DNA of 20,397 bases from JBDTGE01 sp050742975 (GTDB lineage: Bacteria > Actinomycetota > Actinomycetes > Mycobacteriales > Jatrophihabitantaceae), in the NCBI GenBank assembly GCA_050742975.1, contig JBOGDQ010000173.1, positions 1-20,397 on the forward strand, read 5' to 3'. The notes beneath the pieces were generated by a model. That model saw nothing but the letters and a program-made list of their open reading frames with translations, had not been told where the DNA came from and made no database searches. The translations under genes and the position numbers were made by a program. Positions within the stretch are counted from its first letter, which is position 1. The number at the start of each line of letters is the position of its first letter. This document shows, in pieces, positions 1-9,045 of this stretch.

Positions 1-1
1 C

Positions 2-307
2 TACGGCTTCCGCGTGCCGCTGATCGTGGTCTCGCCGTGGGCGCGCGCCAACTACATCTCCACCATCACCCAGGACCACACCTCGATCCTGGCCTTCATC
101 GAGCGCAAGTGGAACCTGCCGGCGCTCAGCTTCCGCGACGCCAACGCGCATCCGCTGACCGACTACTTCGACTTCAAGCAGCCGGCCTTTGCCAAGGCGC
201 CGAAGCTGGCGGCGGCGCCGGCGATGAAGCCCGGGCTCGAGCTCTGCAAGGCGGCCGGGCTGACGCCGCCGTCGGGGACGCCGGGGTTCTCGAGCGTCTT
301 CGGGTAG
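2..307 (+). CDS. Phosphoesterase / phospholipase C-like protein, C-terminal part
   Basis: The reading frame is open from the left edge to a TAG stop, so only the last ~101 residues are in the window and the real start lies outside. The visible part begins YGFRVPLIVVSPWAR, followed by a segment with QDHTSILAFIERKWNLP and then DANAHPLTDYFDF. This pattern is typical of the C-terminal end of the catalytic domain of the phosphoesterase family that contains bacterial phospholipases C and acid phosphatases (PF04185). Family members are usually secreted and hydrolyse phosphate esters. The tail after FDF is alanine- and proline-rich and low in information. The gene converges on the minus-strand block with a gap of only 17 bases. 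The family call is by recognition of motifs; substrate and secretion cannot be judged from this fragment. Confidence 0.8.
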   Translation, partial: YGFRVPLIVVSPWARANYISTITQDHTSILAFIERKWNLPALSFRDANAHPLTDYFDFKQPAFAKAPKLAAAPAMKPGLELCKAAGLTPPSGTPGFSSVFG

Positions 308-324
308 CGCGCCTAGCTCGACGC

Positions 325-680
325 CTAGCCCTCGTCGGGCCAGTGCCCGGTGCGGCGCATGTGCTCGCGTGCCGCGTCCTCGTCGGCGCGCTCAGCGGAC
401 TCGCCCGAATTCAGCCGCAGCATCCAGCTCAGCAGCACGAACATCAACGCGATCACGATCGCAGCGACTCCCATCGCCGACAGCATCGAGTCGTGGCCGG
501 TGTCGGTCGTTGTGAAGACGTTGGACTCCGCGGCGTTGTCCTGGACGCCGGAGAGGTGCCCGTGCGAGAGCACGAGCAGGACGATCCCCAGCACAGTGAA
601 GGCCAGCGGCACGCCCCACCTGACGAGCAGAACCGCAGGTCCCGGCTTAGGCCCTTTCGCTGGGCGTAGGACTTCCAGCA

Positions 681-681
<1 letters not shown>
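325..681 (-). CDS. Small two-helix membrane protein coupled to ftsH
   Basis: A 118-residue protein with a GTG start. Two hydrophobic helices are visible, at about residues 17-39 and 68-89, joined by a polar Ser/Thr/Asp-rich loop. A charged C-terminal tail (about 91-118) contains EHMRRTGHWPDEG. I do not recognise a characterised family. Its start codon shares one base with the ftsH stop (minus strand TAGTG), so it is very likely translated by coupling to ftsH and belongs to the same operon. By position it could be an accessory or substrate of the membrane protease, but that is inference only. Codon usage looks like that of the neighbours. The alternative that it is a chance ORF is unlikely given the clean membrane topology and the exact overlap. 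Confidence 0.75.
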
Positions 682-2642
<1,961 letters not shown>

Positions 2643-2718
2643 ATAGGTATTCACGAACGGCTGACCGCCCGCGTTCCTCCTGCTCGGTACCTGCCAGATT
2701 CCCTAAGGACGGTACACG

Positions 2719-3267
2719 TCAGCCGCCGTACACCGAGGGCCGCAACCGCCCGATGTAAGGGATGTCGCGGTACCGCTCGGCGTAGTCGAGGCCGTATCCG
2801 ACGACGAATTCGTTAGGTATGTCAAAGCCCACATACCGGACGGGGACCTCGACCTTGATCGCGTCCGGTTTGCGCAGCAGCGCGACCACCTCGATCGAGG
2901 CCGGGTGCCGCGAGGCGAGGTTCTTCAGCAGCCAGGACAGGGTCAGCCCCGAGTCGATGATGTCCTCGACGATGAGGACGTGCTGGCCTGCGATGTCCCG
3001 GTCCAGGTCCTTGAGGATGCGCACGACGCCGGAGGAGGTGGTCGAGCTGCCGTACGAGCTCACGGCCATGAACTCCATCGTCGACGGCCGGTCGAGCGCG
3101 CGGGCCAGGTCGGACATGAACATCACGGCACCCTTGAGCACCCCGACCAGCAGCGGCTCGCGGTCGCTGTAGTCGGCGTCGATGACCTTGGCCAGCTCCG
3201 CCGTCTTCTGTTGGATCTCGTCGGCAGTGACGACGACGGCTTCGATGTCTGCGTCCAGTTCGCTCAC
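2719..3267 (-). CDS. hpt: Hypoxanthine phosphoribosyltransferase
   Basis: A cytoplasmic purine-salvage enzyme that makes IMP (and usually GMP) from hypoxanthine or guanine plus PRPP. From the chosen start the protein is 182 residues, a normal length for bacterial Hpt. Visible signatures are GVLKGAVMF (about 42-50), the flexible loop SSYGSSTTSSG (about 70-80) and the PRPP-binding motif VLIVEDIIDSGLTL (about 97-110). The C-terminal part has VGFDIPNEFVVGYGLDY, which contacts the purine in this family. An ORF extending to 3321 exists, but a strong AAGGAGGA at 3271-3278 sits four bases upstream of the GTG at 3265-3267, which decides the start. The gene follows tilS by 60 bases and precedes ftsH, the conserved tilS-hpt-ftsH order of many bacteria. 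Confidence 0.96.
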   Translation of the reverse strand: MSELDADIEAVVVTADEIQQKTAELAKVIDADYSDREPLLVGVLKGAVMFMSDLARALDRPSTMEFMAVSSYGSSTTSSGVVRILKDLDRDIAGQHVLIVEDIIDSGLTLSWLLKNLASRHPASIEVVALLRKPDAIKVEVPVRYVGFDIPNEFVVGYGLDYAERYRDIPYIGRLRPSVYGG

Positions 3268-3270
3268 TCG

Positions 3271-3278
3271 TCCTCCTT
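3271..3278 (-). promoter_or_regulatory. Ribosome binding site that fixes the hpt start
   Basis: The minus strand reads AAGGAGGA followed by CGA and then GTG at 3267. This near-perfect Shine-Dalgarno sequence rules in the GTG at 3267 over the in-frame GTG at 3321, which would add 18 residues without similarity to Hpt. Confidence 0.8.
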
Positions 3279-3327
3279 CGTCGGACGCGAAGGCGTCTCT
3301 GTGCTCATTGTTCGCTCGCAAGCTCGC

Positions 3328-4464
3328 TCACGGAGGTCCTTGCCGGGCCGATGGGGTTGGGGCGATCGCGTCCAGTTTCCCAGACGCCCGGACGACGCGG
3401 ACGCCGCCCGGCAGATCGAGCGCTCCCTGACCGTGCCAGTCGACGACCAGTGCGTCCAGGGCGGCGGTGTGGGTGGCGGTGAGCTCGCTCGCGCCGACTG
3501 CGATGGCCCAGACGCGCAGGACACGCGTCCGGATCGCCCGGGGCTGGTCGAGGAGGGCCGCCACCTCCAACGCGTGAACACCCCGCTCATCGGCCTCCGG
3601 CGCGATGAAGGGGGTATTCATCGCGGCGATCTGGTCCAGGGCATCCAGATCGTCGCGAACGAGACCGGCCGTGCGGGCCAGCGCCTCCGCCACCCCGCCC
3701 TGCAGGACGTCCTCCAGCAGCGGCAGGACCTCCCGCCGCAGGCGGACCCGCTGGAAGGACGGATCGGCGTTGTGCGGGTCCGCCCACGGCTCGAGCCCGA
3801 GAGCGTGGCAGGCCGCCAGCGTGGTTGTTCGACGGACGCCGAGCAGCGGACGGAGGAACAGGCCCGTCCCGGCGGCCGCGGCCTCGCTGCCGGGCGCGTT
3901 GCCGGTGGGACCCGGGCCGACGGCGCGCATGCCGGCGATCGAGCGGGGACCCGAACCGCGACCGAGGCCGAGCAGCACCGTCTCGGCCTGATCGTCGAGC
4001 GTGTGGCCGAGCAGCACGTCGGCGTCCAGTGCTCCCGCTGTGGCGGACAGCGCCGCGTAGCGGGCGTCGCGCGCAGCAGCCTCCGGCCCGCCGGCCGTCC
4101 CGACGTCGACGGTCAGCGTCTCGACCGGGTCGAGGCCCAGTTCGTAGCCGAACGCGGCGACCCGTGCGGCGTGATCGGCGGATCCTTCCTGCAGGCCGTG
4201 ATCGACGGTGACCAGGCCGGCGGCGAGCCCGAGGCGCGGGGCTTCGAACGCGGTGGCCGCGGCCAGGGCCAGCGAGTCGGCGCCCCCGGAGCAGGCGACC
4301 AGCAGCCGGGCCGTGCGCGATCTTCTTGCGCTTGATATTCCCGACGCCGGGTGCCCGGTCCGCGATCTTCCTGCGCTCTGTAGTCCCGGTGACCCCTGGC
4401 GCAGGAAGATCAACAGCTCACGGACGGCACGGCGGATCTCGGCGACCGCCGGGTGCGGGGCCAT
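3328..4464 (-). CDS. tilS: tRNA(Ile)-lysidine synthase TilS carrying an N-terminal repeat-encoded insert
   Basis: An ATP-dependent enzyme that converts C34 of tRNA-Ile(CAU) to lysidine so that it reads AUA; normally essential. The PP-loop motif is SGGADS (59-64). Downstream are VDHGLQEGSADHA, LLGHTLDDQAETVLLGL and RPLLGVRRTTTLAACHALGLEPWADPHN, all typical of actinobacterial TilS. At 378 residues it is longer than the mycobacterial protein (about 323). Most of the difference is at about residues 18-51, where the DNA holds a palindromic repeat element (4317-4411); the encoded stretch has two RSRT copies and looks unrelated to the enzyme. A smaller Ala/Gly-rich insertion lies near 180-200. The reading frame is intact, so the enzyme is probably functional. 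The start is ATG at 4464 with a weak AGGGA upstream. It lies between the zinc metalloprotease gene and hpt. Confidence 0.93.
   Translation of the reverse strand: MAPHPAVAEIRRAVRELLIFLRQGSPGLQSAGRSRTGHPASGISSARRSRTARLLVACSGGADSLALAAATAFEAPRLGLAAGLVTVDHGLQEGSADHAARVAAFGYELGLDPVETLTVDVGTAGGPEAAARDARYAALSATAGALDADVLLGHTLDDQAETVLLGLGRGSGPRSIAGMRAVGPGPTGNAPGSEAAAAGTGLFLRPLLGVRRTTTLAACHALGLEPWADPHNADPSFQRVRLRREVLPLLEDVLQGGVAEALARTAGLVRDDLDALDQIAAMNTPFIAPEADERGVHALEVAALLDQPRAIRTRVLRVWAIAVGASELTATHTAALDALVVDWHGQGALDLPGGVRVVRASGKLDAIAPTPSARQGPP
4317..4411. repeat. Palindromic repeat element inserted in frame in tilS
   Basis: Two direct 16-base copies differing at one base, GCGATCTTCTTGCGCT at 4317-4332 and GCGATCTTCCTGCGCT at 4362-4377, start exactly 45 bases apart. 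A third, inverted copy, GCGCAGGAAGATC at 4399-4411, is a perfect 13-base reverse complement of 4364-4376, giving a 13-bp stem with a 22-base loop. Between the direct copies lies a smaller inverted repeat, CCGGG TG CCCGG. The element keeps the tilS frame open and encodes a Ser/Arg/Gly-rich segment. Its boundaries are my estimate from the repeats and from where the protein departs from the family. It resembles REP-like or protein-coding palindromic elements, but I cannot confirm other genomic copies from this window. Confidence 0.7.
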
Positions 4465-4537
4465 CAGTGGTCCCTGCGCGAACGTGCCGCGTCCTGATCG
4501 CCATGGCGGTCGCGACGCATCAACACTTGACCGTCGA

Positions 4538-5584
4538 TCAGGCGTGGACGCGGGCGATCCACTGCAACGGGTTGGCGATCTCGGCCTTGCTCGGCAGGGT
4601 CTGGCGGGACGTCCAGATCGCGTTGAAGTCGTCCACGCCGACCCGGCCGACCACGGTCCGGACGAACGCCGATCCGTCGATGTACTGGCGGGTCTTGGCC
4701 TCCATCCCGAGCAGCTTGCGCAGCAGCCGGTCCAGCGGGTTGCCCCCCTTGCGCCGGCGCACCGCGAACCGCTGCTCGATCGCCGGCTGGCTCGGGATGA
4801 TCGACGGGTCGATCGCGTTCATGACGTACTCGGCGTGCCCCTCGACGACGGACATGAACGCCGCCACCCGGTCGAGGATCTCGCGCTGCGCCGGCGTGGC
4901 GAGCAGCGCCATCAGCCCGGACCCGTCCCCCTGCCCGCGTATCGCCCTGACGATCTCGCCCGCCGCCGCCGAGAGCCTTCGGCGCAACGCGGCCGGGTCG
5001 GTGTCCAACGCGTCGGTAAGCGCGCTGACCTCGTCCAGCATGTGCTGCCGCAGCCACGGGACGGCGGTGAACTGCACCCGGTGGGTGACCTCGTGCAGGC
5101 ACACCCACAGTCGGAAGTCGGACGGGTCCACCTTCAGCTGGCGCTCGACCGCGACGAGGTTGGGCGCGACGAGCAGCAGCTGCCCGCCGGGACGGTCGAA
5201 GAACTCGAACTGGCCGAGGACCTTGCCGGACAGGAAGCCCAGCACCGCGCCGACCTGGACGCCGGTGAGCCGGCCGCCGACCCGCTCGCCGATCCGCCCG
5301 ATCGGGTTGTCCGCTGCGAGCCGGTCGACCAGCGGGGTCAGGACCGCGCGCATGCCGCCGGCGTTCGCGTCGATCCAGCCCGCGCGATCGATCACCCGCG
5401 TCGCCGCGGTGACCGGCGGCTCGGACAGCCGGGTGAGCTCGGCGACGTGGCCGGCCGCACGGGCCGCGGCCTGATACAGCTCACCGACCGTCGAGTCGGC
5501 ATCGAAGCGGGAGACGCTGGGCGGCGCGGGGCTGAGCCGCTTGGCCGTCCGGGCCGCCACGTCCCAGTCGATCAGCCCGCTCAT
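4538..5584 (-). CDS. Zinc-dependent metalloprotease-like protein (DUF2342, F420 biosynthesis-associated family)
   Basis: A 348-residue protein of the actinobacterial family annotated as putative hydrolase, zinc-dependent metalloprotease or coenzyme F420 biosynthesis-associated protein (equivalent of M. tuberculosis Rv3626c). The N-terminus reads MSGLIDWDVAARTAKRL. A glycine-rich segment with GRIGERVGGRLTGVQVG precedes VLGQFEFFD. The metal-binding helix is HEVTH (about 164-168), and EGHAEYVM further on may supply a third ligand. The C-terminal part contains GNPLDRLLRKLLGMEAKTRQY. The substrate and the suggested link to F420 are not established. The start is the ATG at 5584, because upstream sequence in this frame is Arg/Pro-rich and unlike the family. 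No convincing ribosome site is seen. It lies between dacB and tilS, the same order as in mycobacteria. Confidence 0.9.
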   Translation of the reverse strand: MSGLIDWDVAARTAKRLSPAPPSVSRFDADSTVGELYQAAARAAGHVAELTRLSEPPVTAATRVIDRAGWIDANAGGMRAVLTPLVDRLAADNPIGRIGERVGGRLTGVQVGAVLGFLSGKVLGQFEFFDRPGGQLLLVAPNLVAVERQLKVDPSDFRLWVCLHEVTHRVQFTAVPWLRQHMLDEVSALTDALDTDPAALRRRLSAAAGEIVRAIRGQGDGSGLMALLATPAQREILDRVAAFMSVVEGHAEYVMNAIDPSIIPSQPAIEQRFAVRRRKGGNPLDRLLRKLLGMEAKTRQYIDGSAFVRTVVGRVGVDDFNAIWTSRQTLPSKAEIANPLQWIARVHA

Positions 5585-5637
5585 GCCCGATGCCCCATGG
5601 CCCGCACAGTACCCACCGGGTGCTGTGCGGGAGCGGG

Positions 5638-7038
5638 CTACGCGCAGCCGCACGCCGCCAGCCGCGTGGCGATGGTGTCGAGGGCGGCTTCGGCGTCCTC
5701 TGTTGCCGCCTGCGACGGCGCGACGTGGTCGGCGATCAGCGCGAACGCGAGCAGGCGGCCGCTGCGGTCGTGCACGACGCCGGCGAGCGAGGAGACCGCG
5801 GTGATCGTGCCGGTCTTCGCGCGCACCGCTCCGGCCCCGCCGGCTGACGGCGTCCCCTTGAGGAAGCGGTCCGCCAGCGTCCCGGACCACGCCGCGACGG
5901 GCATGCCGGCGAGGACGGTGTGCAGCGCGGGGCGAGTGGGCTCGGCGACCAGGCGCAGCACGGCAGCCAGCGCGGCCGGACTGAGCCGATCGCTCGCGGC
6001 CAGCCCGCTGCCGTCGCGCATCCCGCCGCCGACGTCGACGCCGAGCTTGCGCAACGCGGCCCGGATCGCCTGCGCGCCGCCGATGAACGAGGCGGGCCTG
6101 TCCCCGGCGACGGCGACCATCCGGGCCAGGTCCTCGGCGATGACGTTGTCCGACGCCTGCAGCATCTGCTCGATCAGCTCCGACAGCGGCGCGGACCGGA
6201 CACTGGCCAGGATCGCGGCGGACTTCGCGGCGGTGCCCCGGACCACCGGCACGCCGGGTGCGCCCAGCTCGGCCGCGAGCGCGCGCCCGGCCGCGAGGTC
6301 GGGATCGGAGCTGCGGACGGCGTCACCCGGCGCGTCCCGCCCGCCGTCGATCATCGCCGCGGTGATGGGGGCGCCGTAGCTGCTCGGGACGTCCGCGGGA
6401 ACCCAGAACGGCGAGACCGACGGGCCGGCGAACAGCGATCCGTCCACCACGATCCGCTGCACCGTCACGTGCCGTCGCTTCAACTGGGCCGCGAGCTCGC
6501 TGATCCGCGCGGCGTCCGGGTACGCGCCGGCCCGGCCGTTGGGCGCCGCGGTCAGCGTCGGATCGCCGCCGCCGACGAGGACCAACGTGCCGGTCGGCCC
6601 GGCGACCACCGACGTGGTGAACCGGTGCGTGGCCGGGTAGACGGCCAGCGCTGCGGCTGCGGTCAGCACCTTGGCCGTCGACGCGGGCGAGGCCGTGAGC
6701 GAGCCGTTGCGGGAGTACAGCACCGTGCCGGTCGTGACGTCGACGACCTGGGCCAGTAGTCGCCCGCCGAGCCGGTCGTCGGTGACGCTGGATCCGAGCT
6801 CGGCCCTGACGGCAGCGGCGCGAGCGGCCGGGCCGGGGCTGGGAGAGCCGGGCGAGGTGGGCGGCCTCGTGGCGTCGCGAAGTGCGGCCGGGGTCGTATT
6901 GACGGCGGTGGGAGCCGGACCGTCGTGGTTGCGCAGCGCGCGCGTCTCGAAGTAACCACCGGCCGCCGCTCCCCCGGCGAGCAGGACGACCAGCAGCACG
7001 AGGACGGCTGTGCGCGGACCACTCACGATGGGCCACAC
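5638..7038 (-). CDS. dacB: D-alanyl-D-alanine carboxypeptidase / endopeptidase (class C PBP4 type, peptidase S13)
   Basis: A penicillin-binding protein that trims or cleaves peptidoglycan stem peptides outside the membrane. From the chosen start it has 466 residues. An N-terminal signal or anchor helix (about 9-28) is followed by a Pro-rich linker. The three active-site motifs of the family are present: STAK with the catalytic serine near 120, SDN near 296-298, and KTG near 408-410. RDGSGLAASDRLSP, typical of S13 enzymes, lies between the last two. The mature protein ends in ACGCA, with two cysteines close together. The start is uncertain: GTG at 7038 (GAGG three bases upstream) or GTG at 7026 both give a good signal sequence, and the longest ORF would begin at 7080. 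It probably opens the minus-strand operon and diverges from ppa. Confidence 0.92.
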   Translation of the reverse strand: MWPIVSGPRTAVLVLLVVLLAGGAAAGGYFETRALRNHDGPAPTAVNTTPAALRDATRPPTSPGSPSPGPAARAAAVRAELGSSVTDDRLGGRLLAQVVDVTTGTVLYSRNGSLTASPASTAKVLTAAAALAVYPATHRFTTSVVAGPTGTLVLVGGGDPTLTAAPNGRAGAYPDAARISELAAQLKRRHVTVQRIVVDGSLFAGPSVSPFWVPADVPSSYGAPITAAMIDGGRDAPGDAVRSSDPDLAAGRALAAELGAPGVPVVRGTAAKSAAILASVRSAPLSELIEQMLQASDNVIAEDLARMVAVAGDRPASFIGGAQAIRAALRKLGVDVGGGMRDGSGLAASDRLSPAALAAVLRLVAEPTRPALHTVLAGMPVAAWSGTLADRFLKGTPSAGGAGAVRAKTGTITAVSSLAGVVHDRSGRLLAFALIADHVAPSQAATEDAEAALDTIATRLAACGCA

Positions 7039-7059
7039 TAACCTCGGACATTGCGGGCG

Positions 7060-7072
7060 GCCGGTCGCCGGC
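7060..7072. promoter_or_regulatory. Short palindrome in the dacB-ppa divergent gap
   Basis: GCCGG TCG CCGGC is a perfect 5-bp inverted repeat with a 3-base centre. It sits in the 56-base gap that must hold control signals for both dacB and ppa. It could be an operator or a leader hairpin of ppa, or chance in GC-rich DNA. Confidence 0.2.
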
Positions 7073-7078
7073 ACGCAC

Positions 7079-7085
7079 AAAGGAG
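7079..7085 (+). promoter_or_regulatory. Ribosome binding site of ppa
   Basis: AAAGGAG is followed nine bases later by GTG at 7095. The in-frame TTG at 7086 directly abuts this site and so cannot use it, which decides the ppa start. Confidence 0.75.
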
Positions 7086-7094
7086 TTGACCACC

Positions 7095-7598
7095 GTGGAG
7101 TTCGACGTCCTCATCGAGATCCCCCGAGGCAGCCGTAACAAGTACGAGGTCGATCACGAGTCCGGCCGGATGCGGCTGGACCGCACGCTGTTCACGTCCA
7201 CCCAATACCCGGCCGACTACGGCTACATCGAGCACACCCTGGGCGCGGACGGCGACCCGCTGGATGCGCTGGTGCTGCTGCACGGCGACCCGCTGTACCC
7301 CGGCGTGCTGGTCAAGTGCCGCGCGATCGGCATGTTCCGGATGACCGACGAGGCCGGTGGCGACGACAAGATCCTCGCCGTCCCGAGCACCGACCCGCGG
7401 CTGGAGCACCTACGCGACATCCACCACGTCCCCGAGTTCGACCGGTTGGAGATCCAGCACTTCTTCGAGGTCTACAAGGATCTGGAGCCGGGCAAGAGCG
7501 TGGAGGGCGCGTCCTGGGTCGGTCGGGTCGATGCCGAGACGGAGATCGCCACCTCGTACCAGCGATTGACCGACAACCCCGGCGCCGTCGCGCACTGA
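7095..7598 (+). CDS. ppa: Inorganic pyrophosphatase
   Basis: A soluble family I pyrophosphatase that hydrolyses PPi to two phosphates and pulls biosynthetic reactions forward. The 167-residue length is normal. The sequence starts EFDVLIEIPRGSRNKYEVD, contains the YPADYGYIEHTLG segment, the metal-binding signature DGDPLDALVL and later GGDDKILAVP. HFFEVYKDLEPGKSV is typical of the C-terminal part. The aspartates of DGDPLD are the expected Mg2+ ligands. The start GTG at 7095 is chosen over TTG at 7086 because mycobacterial Ppa begins MQFDV at the same place and because of the ribosome site at 7079-7085. The gene is single, divergent from dacB. Downstream lies a gene-poor stretch and tRNA-Leu. 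Confidence 0.97.
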   Translation: MEFDVLIEIPRGSRNKYEVDHESGRMRLDRTLFTSTQYPADYGYIEHTLGADGDPLDALVLLHGDPLYPGVLVKCRAIGMFRMTDEAGGDDKILAVPSTDPRLEHLRDIHHVPEFDRLEIQHFFEVYKDLEPGKSVEGASWVGRVDAETEIATSYQRLTDNPGAVAH

Positions 7599-7917
7599 GC
7601 GCCGCCCGCCGAAACCGCGTGGATGATCGACGCCCGGCTCGGCGCGGCGGCCGAAGTCGCGTTCGTGCTGTCGGTGGCCGCAGGTAAACATGCTGGCCAC
7701 CCTCAACCATCGTGACTTCCGTGTCGTCCGGCCGGCGCACTGTGACGCATTCACCCTGCTCCCGTAACGCGCCACCGACTGCCAGGACGCCGTTCAGCTG
7801 CGGGGCCAGGCACGGGTCACCAGGCACTACCCAGTTCAGAGGCATACCCGATTTCGTACGTGAGCTGGACATCGGGTCCAAGTAACGGCCAAGATCGTAC
7901 AAACCCTACATTTACTG
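7599..7917. other. Intergenic stretch without a confident gene
   Basis: About 320 bases between ppa and the 3' end of tRNA-Leu. GC content appears lower than in the neighbouring genes. A minus-strand frame is open from 7902 into ppa antisense. Its first part (about 7700-7850) has mixed third-position bases, encodes a stretch with PLNWVVPGDPCLAPQLNG, and matches nothing I recognise. A plus-strand 30-codon ORF starts at 7623. Neither has a ribosome site. No clear terminator for ppa is visible. It could be a decayed gene or remnant of an insertion next to the tRNA. Confidence 0.4.
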
Positions 7918-8000
7918 TGGGCAAGGGGGGAGTTGAACCCCCACGTCCTTTCGGACACACGGACCTGAACCGTGCGCGTCTGCCATTCCGCCACTTGCCC
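7918..8000 (-). tRNA. tRNA-Leu (anticodon CAG)
   Basis: The minus strand gives an 83-nt class II tRNA. The acceptor stem is GGGCAAG (8000-7994) paired with CTTGCCC (7925-7919), with discriminator A at 7918. The anticodon stem CACGG/CCGTG encloses the loop TTCAGGT, so the anticodon is CAG and reads CUG. A variable arm with TGTCCGAAAGGACG and a T-arm with GGGGGTTCAACTCCCCC follow. The terminal CCA is not encoded (ACA follows the acceptor stem). A tRNA-Leu(CAG) next to fhaA is also found in M. tuberculosis. It is transcribed divergently from fhaA. Confidence 0.95.
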
Positions 8001-8088
8001 GGCCAGCACGGTCCCCCGCGCTCATGACAACGCGCAACGGTAGCACGGCACTCAGGGCACGTTTACCGAGCTCGATCGGTGCGCCAGA

Positions 8089-8094
8089 TAGACT
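8089..8094 (+). promoter_or_regulatory. Possible -10 element of the fhaA operon
   Basis: TAGACT fits the TANNNT pattern of housekeeping promoters and lies 57 bases before the fhaA start, in the gap between the divergent tRNA and fhaA. No well-spaced -35 hexamer is seen, so this is only a candidate. Confidence 0.25.
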
Positions 8095-8137
8095 TCCCGG
8101 GTTGCGTGCACTCACGCGTGAGTCAGCCATGTCCGTC

Positions 8138-8145
8138 GGAGGAGG
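8138..8145 (+). promoter_or_regulatory. Ribosome binding site that fixes the fhaA start
   Basis: GGAGGAGG followed by five bases and GTG at 8151. It selects this GTG over in-frame upstream codons back to 8079, which would add 24 residues not seen in FhaA. Confidence 0.8.
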
Positions 8146-8150
8146 TACTC

Positions 8151-9008
8151 GTGAGCCTGGCCCAGCGCTTCGAGCGCCGACTCGAAGGACTGGTCGGCGG
8201 AGCGTTCGCCCGGCTCTTCAAAGGCCAGGTCGAGCCGGTCGAGATCGGCTCGGCGCTGCAGCGCGAGGCGGCGGACAAGAAGAACGTCATGGGCAACGGC
8301 CAGCTCATGTGCCCGAACCGCTACCGCGTCACCCTCGCGCCGTCCGACCACGAGCGGCTGGTGCCGTGGGAGCTGCAGCTGACCAACTCTCTCGCCGAGC
8401 TGGTGCAGGACTACCTGGACGAGAACCACTGGTCCACCGTCGGCGACATCGAGGTCTACCTCGCCCGCGACGATGAGTTGCACACCGGCGTGTTCGGGGT
8501 CGCGTCCCGGATGGAGCCGCAGGCCCCGCCGCGCCGCCGTCCGCATGATTCGCTGTCCATGCCGGCGGTGCCCGGCGTGCCGATCGGCCAGTATCCGAAC
8601 CCGGTACCGACTCCCAGCCATGCCGAGTACCGGCCGCCCGCACCGCCGCCGCAGTACGCGCCAGCGCCGCAGCCGCAGTACGCGCCGCCCCCGCCACCGC
8701 CTCAGGAACCTGTCCGCCGTTCCGCGCCGGCCGTCGTCGTCGACCAGACGAACCAGCGCTTCGACCTGCGGCACGGCAGCAACGTCGTCGGCCGCGGCAC
8801 GGACGCCGACCTGCAACTGCTCGATCAGGGCATCTCGCGGCGCCACCTCGACATCCAGTTCGACGGGAACTTCGCGACCGCCTACGACCTGGGCTCGACG
8901 AACGGCACCGCCGTGAACGGGCACGAGGTCGGCAGCCAGGTGCTGCGGCACGGTGACGTGATCCGGATCGGGCACACCCGGCTGGTCTTCCACCAGGAGC
9001 GCGCGTGA
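8151..9008 (+). CDS. fhaA: FhaA, DUF3662 and FHA domain protein
   Basis: A phospho-threonine reader of the PknB network; in mycobacteria FhaA binds the phosphorylated pseudokinase domain of MviN and restrains peptidoglycan synthesis. The protein has 285 residues. The N-terminal DUF3662 domain (about 1-115) starts SLAQRFERRLEGLVGGAFA and includes VEPVEIGSALQREAADKK. A Pro/Gln/Tyr-rich linker (about 124-190) has repeated PQYAP units. The C-terminal FHA domain (about 203-283) has the GR pair (214-215), SRRH (229-232) and STNG (249-252) that contact phospho-threonine. The linker is much shorter than in M. tuberculosis FhaA (527 aa). It is the first gene of the plus-strand cell-wall operon, with a strong ribosome site. 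Confidence 0.95.
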   Translation: MSLAQRFERRLEGLVGGAFARLFKGQVEPVEIGSALQREAADKKNVMGNGQLMCPNRYRVTLAPSDHERLVPWELQLTNSLAELVQDYLDENHWSTVGDIEVYLARDDELHTGVFGVASRMEPQAPPRRRPHDSLSMPAVPGVPIGQYPNPVPTPSHAEYRPPAPPPQYAPAPQPQYAPPPPPPQEPVRRSAPAVVVDQTNQRFDLRHGSNVVGRGTDADLQLLDQGISRRHLDIQFDGNFATAYDLGSTNGTAVNGHEVGSQVLRHGDVIRIGHTRLVFHQERA

Positions 9009-9045
9009 TCGACTCGATCGATCGCGTGGCTGTCGTGACGGTGAC

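Noticed and set aside
4208..6379. Long plus-strand open frame of 723 codons
   Set aside because: It is antisense to tilS, the metalloprotease and dacB, all of which have clear family motifs. The product is Arg/Ala/Pro-rich without a family pattern, which is typical of GC-rich shadow frames.
7912..8130. Minus-strand ORF of 72 codons ending at the tRNA
   Set aside because: It runs through the tRNA-Leu gene, and the fit to a complete tRNA fold explains the sequence.
8641..8700. Short repeats of CAGTACGCGCC in fhaA
   Set aside because: They encode the PQYAP units of the Pro-rich linker. This is ordinary expansion of a flexible linker, not a mobile or regulatory repeat.
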